NCBI GenBank assembly: GCA_021396245.1
Contig: WNYE01000002.1
Location: 248,001 to 312,000, forward strand
Direction: 5' to 3'
Length of the DNA: 64,000 nt
Source: Sporothrix humicola
Lineage: Eukaryota > Ascomycota > Sordariomycetes > Ophiostomatales > Ophiostomataceae
This document shows positions 43,801-57,110 of this stretch, piece after piece (within the stretch, counting starts at the first letter, position 1; every line of letters begins with the position of its first letter). Position numbers and translations under genes: made by a program. Under the pieces are notes generated by a model that saw only the letters and a list, made by a program, of their open reading frames with translations, did no database searches and had not been told where the DNA came from.

Positions 43801-45007
43801 TGTTACTTTGTATGCTTTCATACAGGTACAATCTCACATGTGAAGTGTACCAATACTGTTGCGGCCTGTGATGTGCAACTTGTCCATATCTCTGTGACGG
43901 ACGGAACGTACCCCTTGAGATATCAGATATACGCGACGAGTACAGGTTTGTCGCCCGACGATGAACCATCAAGACGTTCGTCGTTCAAACCAGCAAATCA
44001 CAGGTCTCCAGTTCACAAGGTGCCCCATCGAAGCGGAGATCTGATGTGCATCGTGTGCCTCCCGTCGACCCTCCAAGTGCAATGCACTTTTAAGATGCTG
44101 CATGTAGAAAAGGCATCTTTTCAAGGCAATAAGACGCAATTCGGGCAGAGCCCGCCGTTCTGCCCTTCTACACAACGTCCATTCTATTCCCTTGTTTTCG
44201 AGTAGAGATCTTCTCCTGTCGACGCCTATGAAGCAATATCCCCAGGAAATGGTGGCATCTGCGGGACGAGCAAAACTCAAAATTCAAAGTCGATCTGCTC
44301 GATGGTGCTCCTCCCCTGGTCCTGTCTGTTTGTGCCCTGTTGCTTCTACCCACATCCAGTAAACTTTAGTACAATAGACGTGTGTGTCGTGGTTGTGCCT
44401 TGCAAGTGAACCTTGTGGCGTTTCTTGGGCGTCAGATCGGGGGGTTGCACAGCGCATGTCAACAAAATGTCCAGTAGCACATAAACATCGTCTTTAGACG
44501 TCTAGTTTGTATTGCATCTAATACACAGAAGTTATGAATGAAAATGAGAGCAATATAATTGTTTAGAAAAAATGTGAACAAAAGTGATATAAGATGATAT
44601 AAAAAAAGTGTATGACAATGAAAAAAAATGATCATGGCGACGTTTGCTATTTCTGCTGCAATTCATCCACCCCCATCATCCACAACCCTAAGGGGACAAT
44701 CCCGTCCCAAAAATGTACAGAAATCCCATCCCCAAATACATGATAAATATTGTGTTCTTGGTTAAAGAAACACCCCACCCTGTAAAAAAGTATCAAAAAC
44801 ATGTATAAACCATAAACCCCGTGAAATCAAATAGAGGACAAAAAATAATAAACAATAGTTCAAACGTAAAAAAGGAGATATCCGCCCATCGGTTTATGTA
44901 AAGTGAACCGCCCCGTGCCGAGTTGAGAGAGAGAACAAAAGAGACTTTTTATGTTTTTGTGTGTTTTTTATGTATTTTTACTAGTTTGGTTTGGACGCGA
45001 AGCGCAT

Positions 45008-47381
45008 CTAACCAGACGAGTCTCTTGTCTCGTTCTCCTCGTCGGAGACAACGGCCACGGCCGTCTCGGACTCGGCCTCGGTGCCGCTGCGACTTGATGC
45101 GCCGTTGGCGTGCTTGGACTTGAAGTCCTCGAGCAGCTTGCCCAAAAACTCCTCGTTGCCGGCGTTCTTCTCGAGCACAATGCTCTTGAGCCACTTGTTC
45201 TCGGTCTCGAGCTGCTGGATGCGGTTGTCGAGCGCGTGCACCTTGTCGTTCATCTCCTTGGCCGACTTCTCGAGCGCCTGCTCGCGCTGCTTCTTCTTGA
45301 TGCGGAACCGCGCGCTGGCGGCCGTGTTGCGGCGGCGCTTGTCCTCCTCGGCGGCGATGCGGGTCTGGTCCTCGAACGAGACGGCACCGCCACGGGCGCC
45401 GGGCTGCTGCTGCTGGGCCGGGTGGCTGCCCAGGACATCAGCCTTGCGCTTCTCGGCGGCGGCGGCTATCCGCGGCGGCGTGGGTGCTGTGGAGGCATAG
45501 CTGGACGTGTGGTGGTTGCGGGCGTGGGGGTGGCCGACGGAGCTGGATGCCGAGTAGACGGACGGCGGGCCGGGCTGGATGGGCTGGTGCAGGTTGCCCA
45601 GGTTGTCCTGGTAAGACGGGATCGTCGGCGAGGAGTAGGTGGCACCGAAATCCGGGAAGTTGAAGTCGCCTGAGGACATTATGCCATGTTAGCAAAAGCC
45701 AGATGCTTTTTTGTGGTGTCGTGATATCTGAAGCTGTTCTGTTCTGTTTCTTCTGGGTTCGTTTGATATCACAGCATGGCCTACACAGCCCTATGCAGTG
45801 GGGGGAAACACGGCCAATTGGCGTGAAAATGGGAGAAAGGAAGGGAAAGTTGACGATGAAAGAAAGCCAGAGATAAGGCCAAGGGAGCCAAACAAAAGAA
45901 GAGATAGGAAAATAAAAGAAAGGATGAGGATGTCCGCCAGTGGGTATGTGACTATAAAAGAAATCGGGAATATAGGCAAGAAAAAAAGAGGAGCAAGGCT
46001 TCATGAAAACGGAGAAAGAAAAAACAACAGCAATCAAAAGGGTATGGAAGGGGGAAGAAAAGAAGCAAAGAACGAAGGTCAATACGCCATATTTTGGGCG
46101 GTGGGCTGGCCGACGATCTGTGAGAGAGAGGCTTGGGGGATTGGAGATGGGCCCGTTGTTGGAGTCGGTGTCGATGAGCGCAAGTCACGGGGTATTGCAC
46201 CATCACAGCCCGCAATTTGCACCACCCTCCTAGGCTCCGCCCATGCCCATTTCCTTCCCTTTTTGACCTTTCTCAGAGTGTCTTTTCTCCCACGAAACCC
46301 TGGGAGGCCGGTTCTTGCATGCATTTGCACGCAACCACGTTCCAATCAAATGGAAGCAGCCCGCATGGTCCCCTGGAGGGAGGGTGACAAAGAAAAAAGG
46401 GCAAAGCAGGTGAAAAAAGGAAGGAAAAGGCAGAAAAGGCAGAAAAAGCAAAAGGGCCCAACTGGACCCGGGTTGACCCCAAATTGCACCCAAAGCCGCT
46501 TCCCACCCGCAAAATGCAAAAGCAAATGCTGGGTGAGAGACAAGATTGGTAACAAGAAGAATGGGTGGAGAACGAGGCCCGTGTTCCTATTGCTCGATGC
46601 AAAAAGAAGAACAGACAGGCTCGATTCCGAGTCAACGAGTCGGGTGTAAAGGTGCATGACAGGGGGTGTGAGTGAGGTCAATATGCTCGGAAAGGGAGAA
46701 TGAAGGAGAAAACAATGTGAAAGATGACGAAAATGATGAAGAAAATGAGAATGAGAAAAGACAATGAAAGCAAGTTTGTAACGACTCAGTTTCGTTGTCG
46801 TCGTCTCACTCTCATTTTCATCACCATCTTGATGTGAGTCAAATCCACATATATGAGATGCGAGCTCAGGCCATAATATGAGTCCAACGGATTGCCAGAC
46901 TCACAACAGCGAGAACTCGGTTAAGAAAGAGGCAAAAGAGAAAGACACGTAAAAAGCAAAAACGAGGGGATATGCTTGGAATGTAGGTGGGGAGAACAGA
47001 CAAACAAAACCAGGGAACACAGAACCACAGAACAAAACAGTCGTTCAGATATCATATCAGAGTTAGGAGGGAAATCGGGTCCGTACCTGTCGTCATAAAG
47101 TCCATGTTGGAGAAATCGGCCATGGTGGTCATGGTGTCCTCGCTGAGGGGCGAGACGGCGGACGAGGCGGACTCGGAGCCGGGCTTGGGCGGGCCATGCT
47201 GCTGGGGCTGGAAGTCGGTGTTTGTGCTGGTGTCGAGGTCGAAGAACTCGGTGTTTGTGAACATGCTGAGGTCCTGGTCGTCCATGGAGAAGGCCGGGTC
47301 GTTCTCGACGAGGGTCGGGTTCTCGTGCAGTTCCCGGAGGAACTGGGAGATGTTGGGGCCGCGGCGACCGTTGAAAGCCAT
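45008..47381 (-). CDS. cys-3: bZIP transcription factor of the CYS-3/MetR sulfur-regulator type
   Basis: Two exons: 47381-47087 and 45669-45008, spliced across 1417 nt (GTACGG donor, CTCAG acceptor) to 318 aa. Exon 1 (FNGRRGPNISQFL, FTNTEFFDLDT) and the join TTGDFNFPDFG match, from memory, the layout of Neurospora CYS-3. The basic region RRRNTAASARFRIKKKQREQ lies near 207-226, followed by a leucine zipper (LDNRI, LETEN, LKSIV) to ~260. The C-terminus is acidic. CYS-3/MetR proteins activate sulfur-assimilation genes when favoured sulfur sources are scarce and are normally destroyed through an SCF ubiquitin ligase. A second in-frame ATG at 45679 lies in the last bases of the intron and could start a shorter bZIP-only form. 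The intron is far longer than any other here. Confidence 0.85.
45670..47086 (-). other. 1.4-kb intron of the bZIP gene
   Basis: Pyrimidine-rich in the sense strand over long stretches (45800-46560), like the 5' leaders in this window. It contains no supported gene: a 283-codon opposite-strand frame is just the purine-rich complement. The composition suggests an internal transcription start giving a leader that runs into exon 2, but there is no direct proof. Confidence 0.55.
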
Positions 47382-50300
47382 GTTGGCGGAGGTCGTGATG
47401 TTATGTTGTGTGGCGATCTGGTGATGTTTGGGATGCGGCCGGAGGATCTAGTGAAAGACTCCTTGTTGTGAGTGTCTATTCAGACAATTGTATTTTCGTC
47501 GTGTCAATTGTGGTCGTCAATGTCGAGCCACGTCGTCAATGTCGTCGTGTCTGCGTCTTTCTTCCTCGGTTCTTGTCTCGCGGTTCCGGTGCAACGGCGA
47601 GGGGCGAAAAAGAGGGGACGGAGAAGAGTGAGAGCAGGCAAGGGCGTGTCTGAGTGTCGTCGAGTATGTCGTCGAGTCGTCGATGCTGAACTGGAAAACT
47701 GAAAAAGGCCCCACGATGTTTGTCGTCGTGGAATTGTCTGGAGCTCTTGTGGATTGGAGAAAGGAAGAAGGAAAAGAGAGGAGGGGAATCGGGAGAGGGA
47801 ATAGTGTAGTAGAAGAATCTTGGGATCGGAAGCGACAGGAGGCGAAGCGACTACGGCTACGGGCTACGGGCGCTCTTTCCACTTTCCTACAGTGTGAGGG
47901 AGTGAGGGCAGCGAAAATTTTACCGTTGAGTCAAGATTCTTTATGAGAAAAGAGAGGATGGGGGCACCACACCACCCCCCAATACCCGCGCTGTAGGGCG
48001 CCCCTCCGTTTACGCAGTGACTTTCACGCGGGCGAGGAAACAGCCAGAAACAGCCGATGAAAAAAAATGACAGCCACCCGGCTCCTATTCGTGTAGTGCT
48101 ACCTGACGCTAGGCGTAAAATGCCAATATGCACAAGTACCGGTACCGCAAGCACGCTAACTTTCAGGGCACATTTCACTTTGTTGGCTTTAGCGCCGCTA
48201 CAAAGGGGAAAATAAAGGACGAGGGACGCTAGCTCGGCCACACGCCGGAAAAGGGAAAGACATCTAAACAACAGAGGCTATTCACGAGGAAACAACGCGG
48301 AAAGCGCAGAAAATCTGAAGAAAATGTCCAAAATTCAGGGCAGGTCAGGCCTTTCCAGGCCTAGCCTCTCGCACAAAACACGCTGGACAACCCAGGACAA
48401 AGGGCGTAAGGAAAGAACGTGGGCGTGCGTGGGCGGGCGACCTCATAATTAGTAACAGGGCACAGCGCCGCAAGAAAAGGAAAAAGCAGGGGTGTGCAGA
48501 CTCTCTCTCGAGTGTCTCTTTGCTCAATAAAAATGGGAACCCCACGCTCGCCACCCACCACCCCACTATGGGCAGGCCACGGGCGTATTGCAGCGAAGCA
48601 TGCGACAGCCCAGGCGAGCCAGGGCCAGATTGACAGTGCGAGGGGAATGGATTCGCACTTTTGCGCGTATTTTGTTCTTTTCTTGGTATTTATTTTTCTT
48701 GATTATTTAATCGTTTTTTTTTCCTGCGAACAGCTGTTCGGGATGTGGGCGTTGACGTAGACGAGGCATCGAAACGACTACATAAATACTTTCACAAGGA
48801 AAGAGCACGATCCATCATCAGGTCTCAGGCAGTTGAGACTCGAATCGACCCCCACATGGGATGATGAGCAGTCTCAATATCCAGACCTTCAGACCACCAA
48901 GACACGGAATAAAATAAACAGCCTCTGCAACTCAAAACCAACCCCTCGCCAATACTGGCATGCAATGGGACCCTGTAATACCTGTGCCGAGGAGGAGTTG
49001 GTGGGAGTGGTGCATCAGCACATTTAGTGACATTTCAGAGATTCATTACCCGGAGAGGGAGAGCGAGCTTACAAACGCTGGCGAGGCGCTCTGATTGGCC
49101 GATAGTTGCTGGTTGTCACTGCAAAGTGTCAGTGTGACTGCCCCGCGGCAGGCGCGCGACGCCAAGGGAAGTCACTTTCAATACTTTGTACAGAACAGAA
49201 GAACCTCGCTCCAACCGCCGCAGGAGTGCATATGCACCATATGCACATGTTTATTTTGGACTCGTCAGGCCTGGAACGAGCCTCTCTGGGTGCCTGTTCT
49301 TCGGTAAGCAGTCTCGCACATCTTTCTCCGCATCCAATATGGGGGTCAAGACGATGAAAGGAGAGGAGAAAGAAAACAACATTTACATCTGTGATCACGT
49401 TTTTGACTGTTTGGACGGATTGGTGGCCCAATAGAGGGGAAGAAGAAAGGATCGTAATAAAGAAGAGAAAACCAACGGCGAAGGTGACGCGCATGTTGTG
49501 TGTTCACGACGGCCGTTGGAGAATTTGTGATACGGAAACAGAAACCGAGACAAAGCGCTGATTCGGCTGGGAAGGCCTCGAAGCACAGGGCCCAAACCGG
49601 CGTCAATAGGGCTTGAACCGGTGGCAGAAAGCGCCCTGTGCCCCTGGGCTTCTGGCTTCTGGAAGGCAGTTGACAGCGACAGATGGCAGTTGGCTGCAAA
49701 AGCCAGCGCGAAATAGCCTATCAAATAGGCCTCCTTTTTTGGCGGTTTTTGACGGCCTTTTACTACCGACACAGCGCACTGTACGACGTAAGCTATCGCG
49801 AGTCTTGAACGTCATTACAATTGTTACTGATCTCGAGTCCATAACTCCGTGGGAAATTCCCACCAACCCTCTGACCCACTCAGGAACAAAGAAAGCGATG
49901 CTCCCAGCATTCCGCTGCTTCAAGTACTCTTCGGGTCTGGTCCTTTCTTCCGCAAAAAACAAAACCCTTCTCTAGCTCGGACTCGGGACCGCACTGTGAG
50001 GGACTCTTCTTTTTCTCTCCCTCACAAAATATCATGATAAAATGAACACTCCGTTCCCGATTGACGCCAATGCCCCGTTTGGGACAGGGCAGGTCCTGCA
50101 CCTCTGCAAAACTCGGTCAAAACTCCTTGCGCCGTTACACGCCGGGATGTTTTAGCAGACAATAGTCAGAGATGCAGAGGCTCTTTAACATCGGCACTGT
50201 GAAAAGAAGCAGATCTGGCTTGGATGAAGAACAGGGATTTAAAAGCAGGGGACACAATGACCCTTGCAACATTCACGAACCACTCACAACAGTGCAGTTT

Positions 50301-53155
50301 GGTGATTGTAAGTGATCGTAAGAAGGATTCACGATTCTCGTCACGGTCAAAGAACAAGACAAAACAAAGCCGACTTTAACAACTTCTGACAACGACAAAC
50401 ACGGAAACGATTGACTGCTCCGGCGGACAGTGACAATGCAGGAAAAAAAGAGGGAAAAAAAGAACTACGATGTACACTGATGCACACAAGCAGTGGATCT
50501 CATGCACGTGCTTATCTGCGCCCTTCTACACAGCACACCTACTTTGTACGGAGTACTCGTACAGGTAATGCACAGCGACGTAACGTGTAGACTGGTGCAT
50601 GCAGGTCTTGTCGCCCAAAACACCTGTCCTGCACTAGCTGCAGATTGATTTCCCCTCCAGCGGTCTTAGCTTGTCGCACAATGTGGGTTTGTCAACTTTT
50701 GGATTTATAATTCAGATTTTGGAGTACTGTGGTACAGGAGACAGAGTAAGAGAGGTGGAAGCACTTTCCGAACTGCGAGGAAACGACCTTCGGAATGACA
50801 GCGTGAACGCATACATCGTAAAGCATAACGGTGAGGATCTTGACGGGAACGGGAAAGAGTCAGAAACAGGTGAACGGCCAGTAAAAACAGGATGTCACCG
50901 TTCGGGTTCGTTCAGGGTGCTCCTGCAGAGGTGACATTCTGTCGTCACAAAGGCGAGAAAGGTCACCGTCAGACGGTTCCGAACACGGTGCATTCAATCG
51001 TAAGATGGATCTGAGTCCATGAGTGAGTCCGCCACCGAATAAATGAATGACATCCTCGTCATCTATTTGGCCAAAATGCTGAATCTGAATCTGTCGGTGA
51101 ATGACTGCATCTTGGCGGTAATCCACGGTACAGATGCTTTTTTATGGGTGGTGCTTTTGTGCCATTTGTCATCAGAGCACAGGCCAAAGGGCATCGCCAG
51201 ACTCCGCACTCCGTCATCGGACCAGATTCGGCAAGTCCAACCACAGTTTGTGCGATTGAAGAATTTAGCGCTAGTTATGTAATCTTTCCTTTTTGGGCCA
51301 TGTTGTCGACCTCAGCCTGACTACTCATCCTTGTGCATCAATGCCTGTTGAACAAGACAACAATAAAAACAAGACAGACAAAAACATCGATATTGATTTG
51401 ATATCTCCATCACGGAATTTCGGCTTTCTACCTCTATTATCTGACAGCATCCATTTGCTGCACTTAACAAGAGATGAGCCGTAAGTGAGCTTGGACCTGC
51501 AGTAGGTATTGATGATGGAGATGACAACGATGTATCCATTGCGGCATGGGTTGCAGTCCACCCTGCTCGACAACCCGTCAATTGCCTGCAGTTATTTTGT
51601 GATTGGTTCAGCCTCGGCAACATAGATTTAGCATTTATGATTACTTTACTTACTAGTATTGATGCCCTGGCGAACGGGGCGGCAAGTTGCTGACTGGCCG
51701 CTTCTTAAGTAAACGTCACGTGAATCCGCTCGTCTAGATGGCATTCATGCGTGTTAGTCGATTTACATCAAATACACTGATTTAGATGGTATGGAAGCAG
51801 TATAAGAACGAAAGGGAAGAAGGGAAATCTAGTTTTGTACCGTTCGTTTTTCATCGCACACAGTCACTTAAACCACTAAGCAGGGACACTTACTCCATGT
51901 CTACAAGCTTTTTTTTATCCCTGAGTATAAAAGGCGCCCGTCGCCACATGCTTCCTTTTCATCTTGATTATACTTATGAATCAAATCCATCTGTCCGCCA
52001 GATCACTTCACAGTACATTTGTGAAAAATAAAACCATGAAATTCCAACGCGCCCGGGTACCAGTATGAGGGGACACTGACCATCGGCGACTCGCAGGTAT
52101 CACAAGAACCATCAGTCCATCGACGGTGGGCTGATATGGACGCTGGATAACTGCTGGTTGTGCGTGCAACGGAACCTTTATTGAACATGCCCGGGCACCT
52201 TTGACCTCGGCTGTGTGGTGTTTTCATTTTCGCAGTCGATCGACGGATCTCATATTTTTGGGCAGCCGCCACGCTCTTCTAGCAGCCATCAAGAACCTTG
52301 TGTCCCTGCTATTTTTTTATCTTTGCAAAGGACACAATGGACTCTGGATGCCTGTTGTTTTGGGCTGCTACCGTGTGAAATCGGGGAGTTGATTCGATGA
52401 ATATTCGTGGATTCGGTTGATGAAGCTGTAGGAGAATGAACGTGTTCACTTTTCTATCCATGTAGAAAGTTAATGCGTTCATTCTCCTGCTGGTTTATAC
52501 ACCAAATCCACCAATCTTCATCTGATCATCTCCTGGTTTCATACGGGTGCACATGGCGGTCATGTCAACAGCTGGCAAGACAAACCAGTCTTCCAGTCTC
52601 TTTAATTTTTTGTCACCCATATCATGCAGAACGCACCTTTTTTTGGTCGAAAGACTGGTCGTCTTGTTCTTGTATTCTGGATACCGCGGGCTCATGTTGG
52701 AACTGGGGGCTCGTTCGTCTGGGGGTTATATATGCTTACACTGACAGCCAAGCCATCTCAGCCTTCTGAAGACATTTGAAGCAGGCCTCTAAAATATATC
52801 ATAGACCTTTAAAGATGCTTTACGCTCAAAAAGAAGAAACAGTGATTTACCACCATGGCCCCAACGTGGAGATGATTTTGCCCTGGACTTGCTTTTCTAA
52901 GTAACATTATGGTAAGAAATCATCATACAAATACTTGGTGTTTTTTTTTAAAAAAAAAAATTCAATAAACTTTTATTTCCTTCACAGCTATTTCTCTATT
53001 GAAAACACTAAATAAAATGAAAAACTAAAATAAAATACAGAACCGATACGCAATAGATAATCAAAATAGTTCAAATAAAATATAGACAAAAGGGGTACGT
53101 GAAAATACTGGCTAAATAGACAAGAGTAAATGCATTTTTCAAAACTCCCCGCAGT
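47382..53155. other. 5.8-kb gene-poor region
   Basis: 47382-47900 is pyrimidine-rich in the minus sense and is the likely leader of the bZIP gene. Beyond it I see no frame with domain character. TACGGAGTA occurs at 50547-50555. Short open frames near 51300-51620, 52000-52270 and 52500-52700 could be relics but cannot be named. 52970-53150 is A-rich and is the 3' region of the minus-strand AAA gene. Confidence 0.5.
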
Positions 53156-56100
53156 CTATCCATTTTGTGACCAAGAATGGCCAGGATAAAGATCATGTAG
53201 CAGCATGGCAAGCTCGGCCAGCGTGACGATTGAACGCGTCGGGCGCGTGGCGGGCGCACCGGTCGACGACTTTGGAATATCCAATGTCCGGCCATGGACA
53301 TACATCACAAGAGCCCTCGCCAAAGCATCTATTTCTCGCCCGGAAAAGGTCGGGGCTTTTGCTATGATCGAAAACATCGCGTCGACTCGTTTGCTTGATT
53401 TTATCAGTGCAGCGGCCTCGACGTTATTAAATTCGTGTAACTGGCCGATGGCGGGTCGGGGCTGGATCTTAATGTTGGCGTCGGCCACCTTGCGCTGGAG
53501 CATCTGCATCATCATGGCTGGGTCCGTAATGGCGGGGAAGTAAAGGGGAAAGAATGGTCCCACTTGCCTTGCCAGGCTGGCGGCGTTGAAAGTATTGGGG
53601 CCAGCGGTGCTGTTGTCATTAGTACTGTTGGGCATTGCAACCGCAGTGTCGTCCTCCTCGTAAACAATGACGAGTTTCTGCTTCCATCGTGCTTCGTCGG
53701 ACTCCCAGAGCTCTGTGATGCAAGCGAGAATGCTGTCCCTTGTCGCGTTGGCATGACTGGCACTGTCACCATACACAGCAGATGATGTCGAGGTTGCGTT
53801 GTCCTTGCTGCTGTGACCGCGGATATGCAACACTCTCCCGTAAGCAGAGTCCATTACCTTGGATACTGCCGCTCTAGAGACTCGGATTGATTTGTTGCTG
53901 TCTCGACCTGACCTGTGTGAAAGGGAAAGCTGTTCCTGTGGATGCATGAGTTCAGACATGTGGCATGTCACGATCGCTCGATAATCCAGTAATCCAATGG
54001 AACAATACAGCGGTGCAAGGACATTGCGAACAACTGTTGTCTTTCCGGTTCCCGGTGGCCCAGCAAGGAGAAGCAGATAGGGGATGAAAGGACGCGGATC
54101 TTTCCGCATTTCCTTTCTCATATTTGTTGCCATCAAGCAGATACCCTTAACAAACTGAACGATTTGATGCAGCCCAACAAAGTCTTTTACAAGATCGTCG
54201 ATGAACTTGTTCCTAAAAGCAGAAGGCCCTGATCCTTTGTTGCTAGAGTATGGCATGTTGGCATAAAAGTCAGCTGCACGGAGAGCACCCTCTTTTTCCT
54301 CGACTTCCTCATCTTGCTGTGCGACGCGGGATAGGTGGGTCCGATATAAATTGTTGCTCTCCACCTCGAGTAATAGGCGGTCAACAAAATTGATGTTGTC
54401 GAAACTTGGTCGTAAACGAGCGAGACTCAAGACCTCGTGGAGAGCAGTCTCGGCCTCGGGAGAAAGGGGTGCTTGCAAGGGTGTTTTGCCAGTGCCAGTA
54501 AGTCCACGTCTTCTTGCAAGGCTGCGTTTGAAGATTGTGGACAACTCATCTACTGTGTATGTCTCAAAATGAAACCGCTGAGTGCTTTCCGGGAACAAAC
54601 CCAAGAACGCAGACGACATTGCTGGGTTAAGGAGGCCTAGCCCTACCTTTGGGGTCATCATCGTTATGTGTGCAATGAAAATAAGCACCGGCCCGGTATT
54701 GCGGTCGTTCGATGCCTTGATGGTTGCAGCCAGAAGTTTGAAAACGACAGCCCGAAGCTCATGTTCAGAGTACCGGGACTGTTGGGCAGTAGCCTTCTCG
54801 TAGCGATCATCGCTTTCGTGGTCATCGGTATCTTCATCTTTAGAGCGACTGTGTTCGTCAGATATGGTTCTGGATGAGCCGTCAACACCAATGTCCTCGA
54901 TAATGACTGTGCCAATGTTCTTTGGGTCTCCAAAGGCTTCATTTATTTGTCGCTCGATCGCTCGATGAGAAAGCTTGGTTAAAGATGCCAAACGAAGCGT
55001 TACCGTTTCAGTACCTTCGATTAGCCCGAGCCGCCATAATATGCGTGCGTAGAGCTTTGCCACCGTCCGTCGTCCCGTTCCAGGATGCCCATAAAAACAG
55101 CGGTGCAGGGCTGCCCTTTCGTGCCGTGACATGCGCGGTGCATTGCCTTCTAAGCGCCGCAGCTGGTTTCGTCGTTCAGTCTCGACCAGGGTGGTTATCT
55201 CAGCTTTGAGATTGTACAGTGCGGTCATTTGCATCAGCTGTTCGTATTCGTTGACTCGAGCTCTCAGCTCGTCTGGCGATTCACCCAGAAGATGGCAAGC
55301 TGCATAGTATTGCCCAGCCGATTCGAGTGCTCGAACACTAACAGTGCCTTCTGGTGTCCAGTAGGGACGGAATCGACGCTCCCTGAGCATCTTGGCGGTG
55401 GATTCCAGTGTGGTCCACTGCTTCCAGGCCCCGCGAGACTGGTGACCCTCGACGATGCGGTCAATGACCTTGGTGACGATGATCCCGTTCTGGCCGCCTT
55501 CGATGCGCAAGGAAAGGCTGTTTCCAAACCCGAGGAGGAAGCAGAGGCCGTGACACAGGTCCACAAACGTGAGGGGAGGGACGTGAATTGTATTCACTCC
55601 AGGTTCAGCAAATGACAGCTCCTTTTCAGCAGGCGACATGCCGATGCCGATCCAAACAATCTGGGTTGCCTTTTTTGCCTCCTTCTTTTGCTGCTGTGCC
55701 TGGTCTCGGACGTGGACAAATGCTTGCCGAGCACCTTCTTCACGTTGCCCTCGGTATTCAAACACAAACTGGACAACAAAAGTTAGCGAGGTGTTCCCGG
55801 ATTAGAAGGTTCTTATGGGGAAAGGAACGTGGACTGTGACGTACACTTTCTGTCGTATCGCCAACATCTCGAGATAACACCTTCTTGAGCGCCAGCTCTG
55901 CGGTGACTATGGAGTTTGGGTCATCTGAGAAATAATGTATCAAAGATGGGCGGGGGATGACCTCCAGAGATATTAGGAGTTCGCGGTAACGCAGTGCTGC
56001 GATATCTTGACCAGACCCTTCGCTGCCAGTGAAGAACATGTCAAGATCACCGGCTTCTTCCAAGCGCTTTGAAGCCGTGGCTGAAACAACCTGCTCGTAT

Positions 56101-57110
56101 AGCGAGAGACAGTGCATCTTGAAGTCCTCTAAGCCAAAGAGGCCCATGATGCGGTTCATGACTTCACTGTCCTTCATGCCTCCAGCTTTCTTCTGCAGCC
56201 AGAGGCTACGGGCAGCGGATGTATCACGAACATCACCAAGCGGCTCAGACAGTGCAGGATAGACTGGCATAACACTGTACGGATTGTACGTTTGCTCTGG
56301 CCGCCAGTCAGATAGTTTTGTAGCAGCCTGAGGCGATGGATCAACCGGGCTTTGGGGCTCCTGATGTGTTCTTTGGCCGGACAGCCCGGGGTGGGAGAGC
56401 ACGACTGTAGCTGCGGTGCTTAACGGCCCTTGGCTCGCGATTGCTGATTGGAGTTAGTTACATGTGTCCCGTGCCCAGAGATTGACTTTCTGCTGCTGAC
56501 GCTTACCTCCTGGCGCCTCGGTTGGATCTCTTCTTGGAACAGCTCTCACTTTTCGTGCTGAGTGCCGTTCATCACCCGACTCATCAGACGATGCGTAACG
56601 GCGGCCGCCAGTTCGGCGCTCGTGCCGTCGTTCACGACTTCGATCTCGCTCTCTCTCTCTATACCTGTTAACAGCAGTAAGAGCGGCAGCAACATCACGG
56701 TCTCTCTGTCTAGCTCTGTAGGAGTCTCGCTCAACAATAGGCGTGGCTGCCATCCCCGATTTTTCCGCAGTGTCGACTCGTCGGGACCCAAATGAGCCAG
56801 TCCTTGGATCCCGCTCTCTCTCCATCGGAAAGTTCTCCATTGGGGATCTTCTATTGCCCCGTGAGCGGTCTCTTTCCCGCGGTCTGTAGTAGTCTTCTTC
56901 GGACTCGGGCACTGCGTACAGGGCCTCACCACTGCTATCATAATCGTCAAGCAGACGCGCCGTCCGCCCGGAGCGTGGCGAGCGACCCCGGGGCCGATGC
57001 ATGAATGAAGGCAGGTAGTCGTCAACCCCAGTGTAAGGCTCTGGTTGTGGCACGGCACTTGGCGCCGAGATTCGGTCCATGTGAGGAGACTCTCTGCGGA
57101 GGCTGGACAT
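53156..57110 (-). CDS. large two-module AAA-type P-loop protein with RS-like N-terminus
   Basis: Three exons: 57110-56507, 56443-55845, 55768-53156; introns 63 and 76 nt, phases close to 1271 aa. Residues 1-200 are disordered and rich in Arg, Ser, Asp and Glu (RERERDRSRERRHERR). 200-610 has no domain I recognise. The first P-loop module has CFYGHPGTGRRT near 627, with Arg in place of the Walker A Lys, and TVIIEDIG as a modified Walker B. The second has a canonical LAGPPGTGKTTVV near 970, but its presumed Walker B (KLVIVYEEDD) is also unusual. The spacing suggests a CbxX/CfqX-like double AAA protein. If read correctly, only the second site can hydrolyse ATP. Role unknown; no membrane segment or signal peptide. 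All three exons are needed for one continuous protein. Confidence 0.85.

Larger units (their letters stand above)
39282..45007. other. 5.7-kb gene-poor region
   Basis: No gene supported on either strand. It holds the right copy of the direct repeat (about 40728-40822), an aaaaagacc tandem array near 39958-39985 and TACTCCGTA at 43301-43309. The longest open frame (40883-41371, +) has no domain character and biased composition. The segment 44500-44900 is A-rich on + and is likely the 3' UTR of the minus-strand bZIP gene. Confidence 0.5.

Noticed and set aside
45798..46649. 283-codon + strand frame in the bZIP intron
   Set aside because: Purine-rich complement of a pyrimidine-rich leader-like intron; Lys/Arg/Glu/Gly junk.
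49600..49640. possible tRNA B box (GGTTCAAGCC, minus strand)
   Set aside because: Flanking bases do not form a T stem or acceptor stem.
51321..51623. Cys-containing minus-strand frames
   Set aside because: Considered as a small secreted protein, but no signal peptide in the same frame and no regular Cys spacing.
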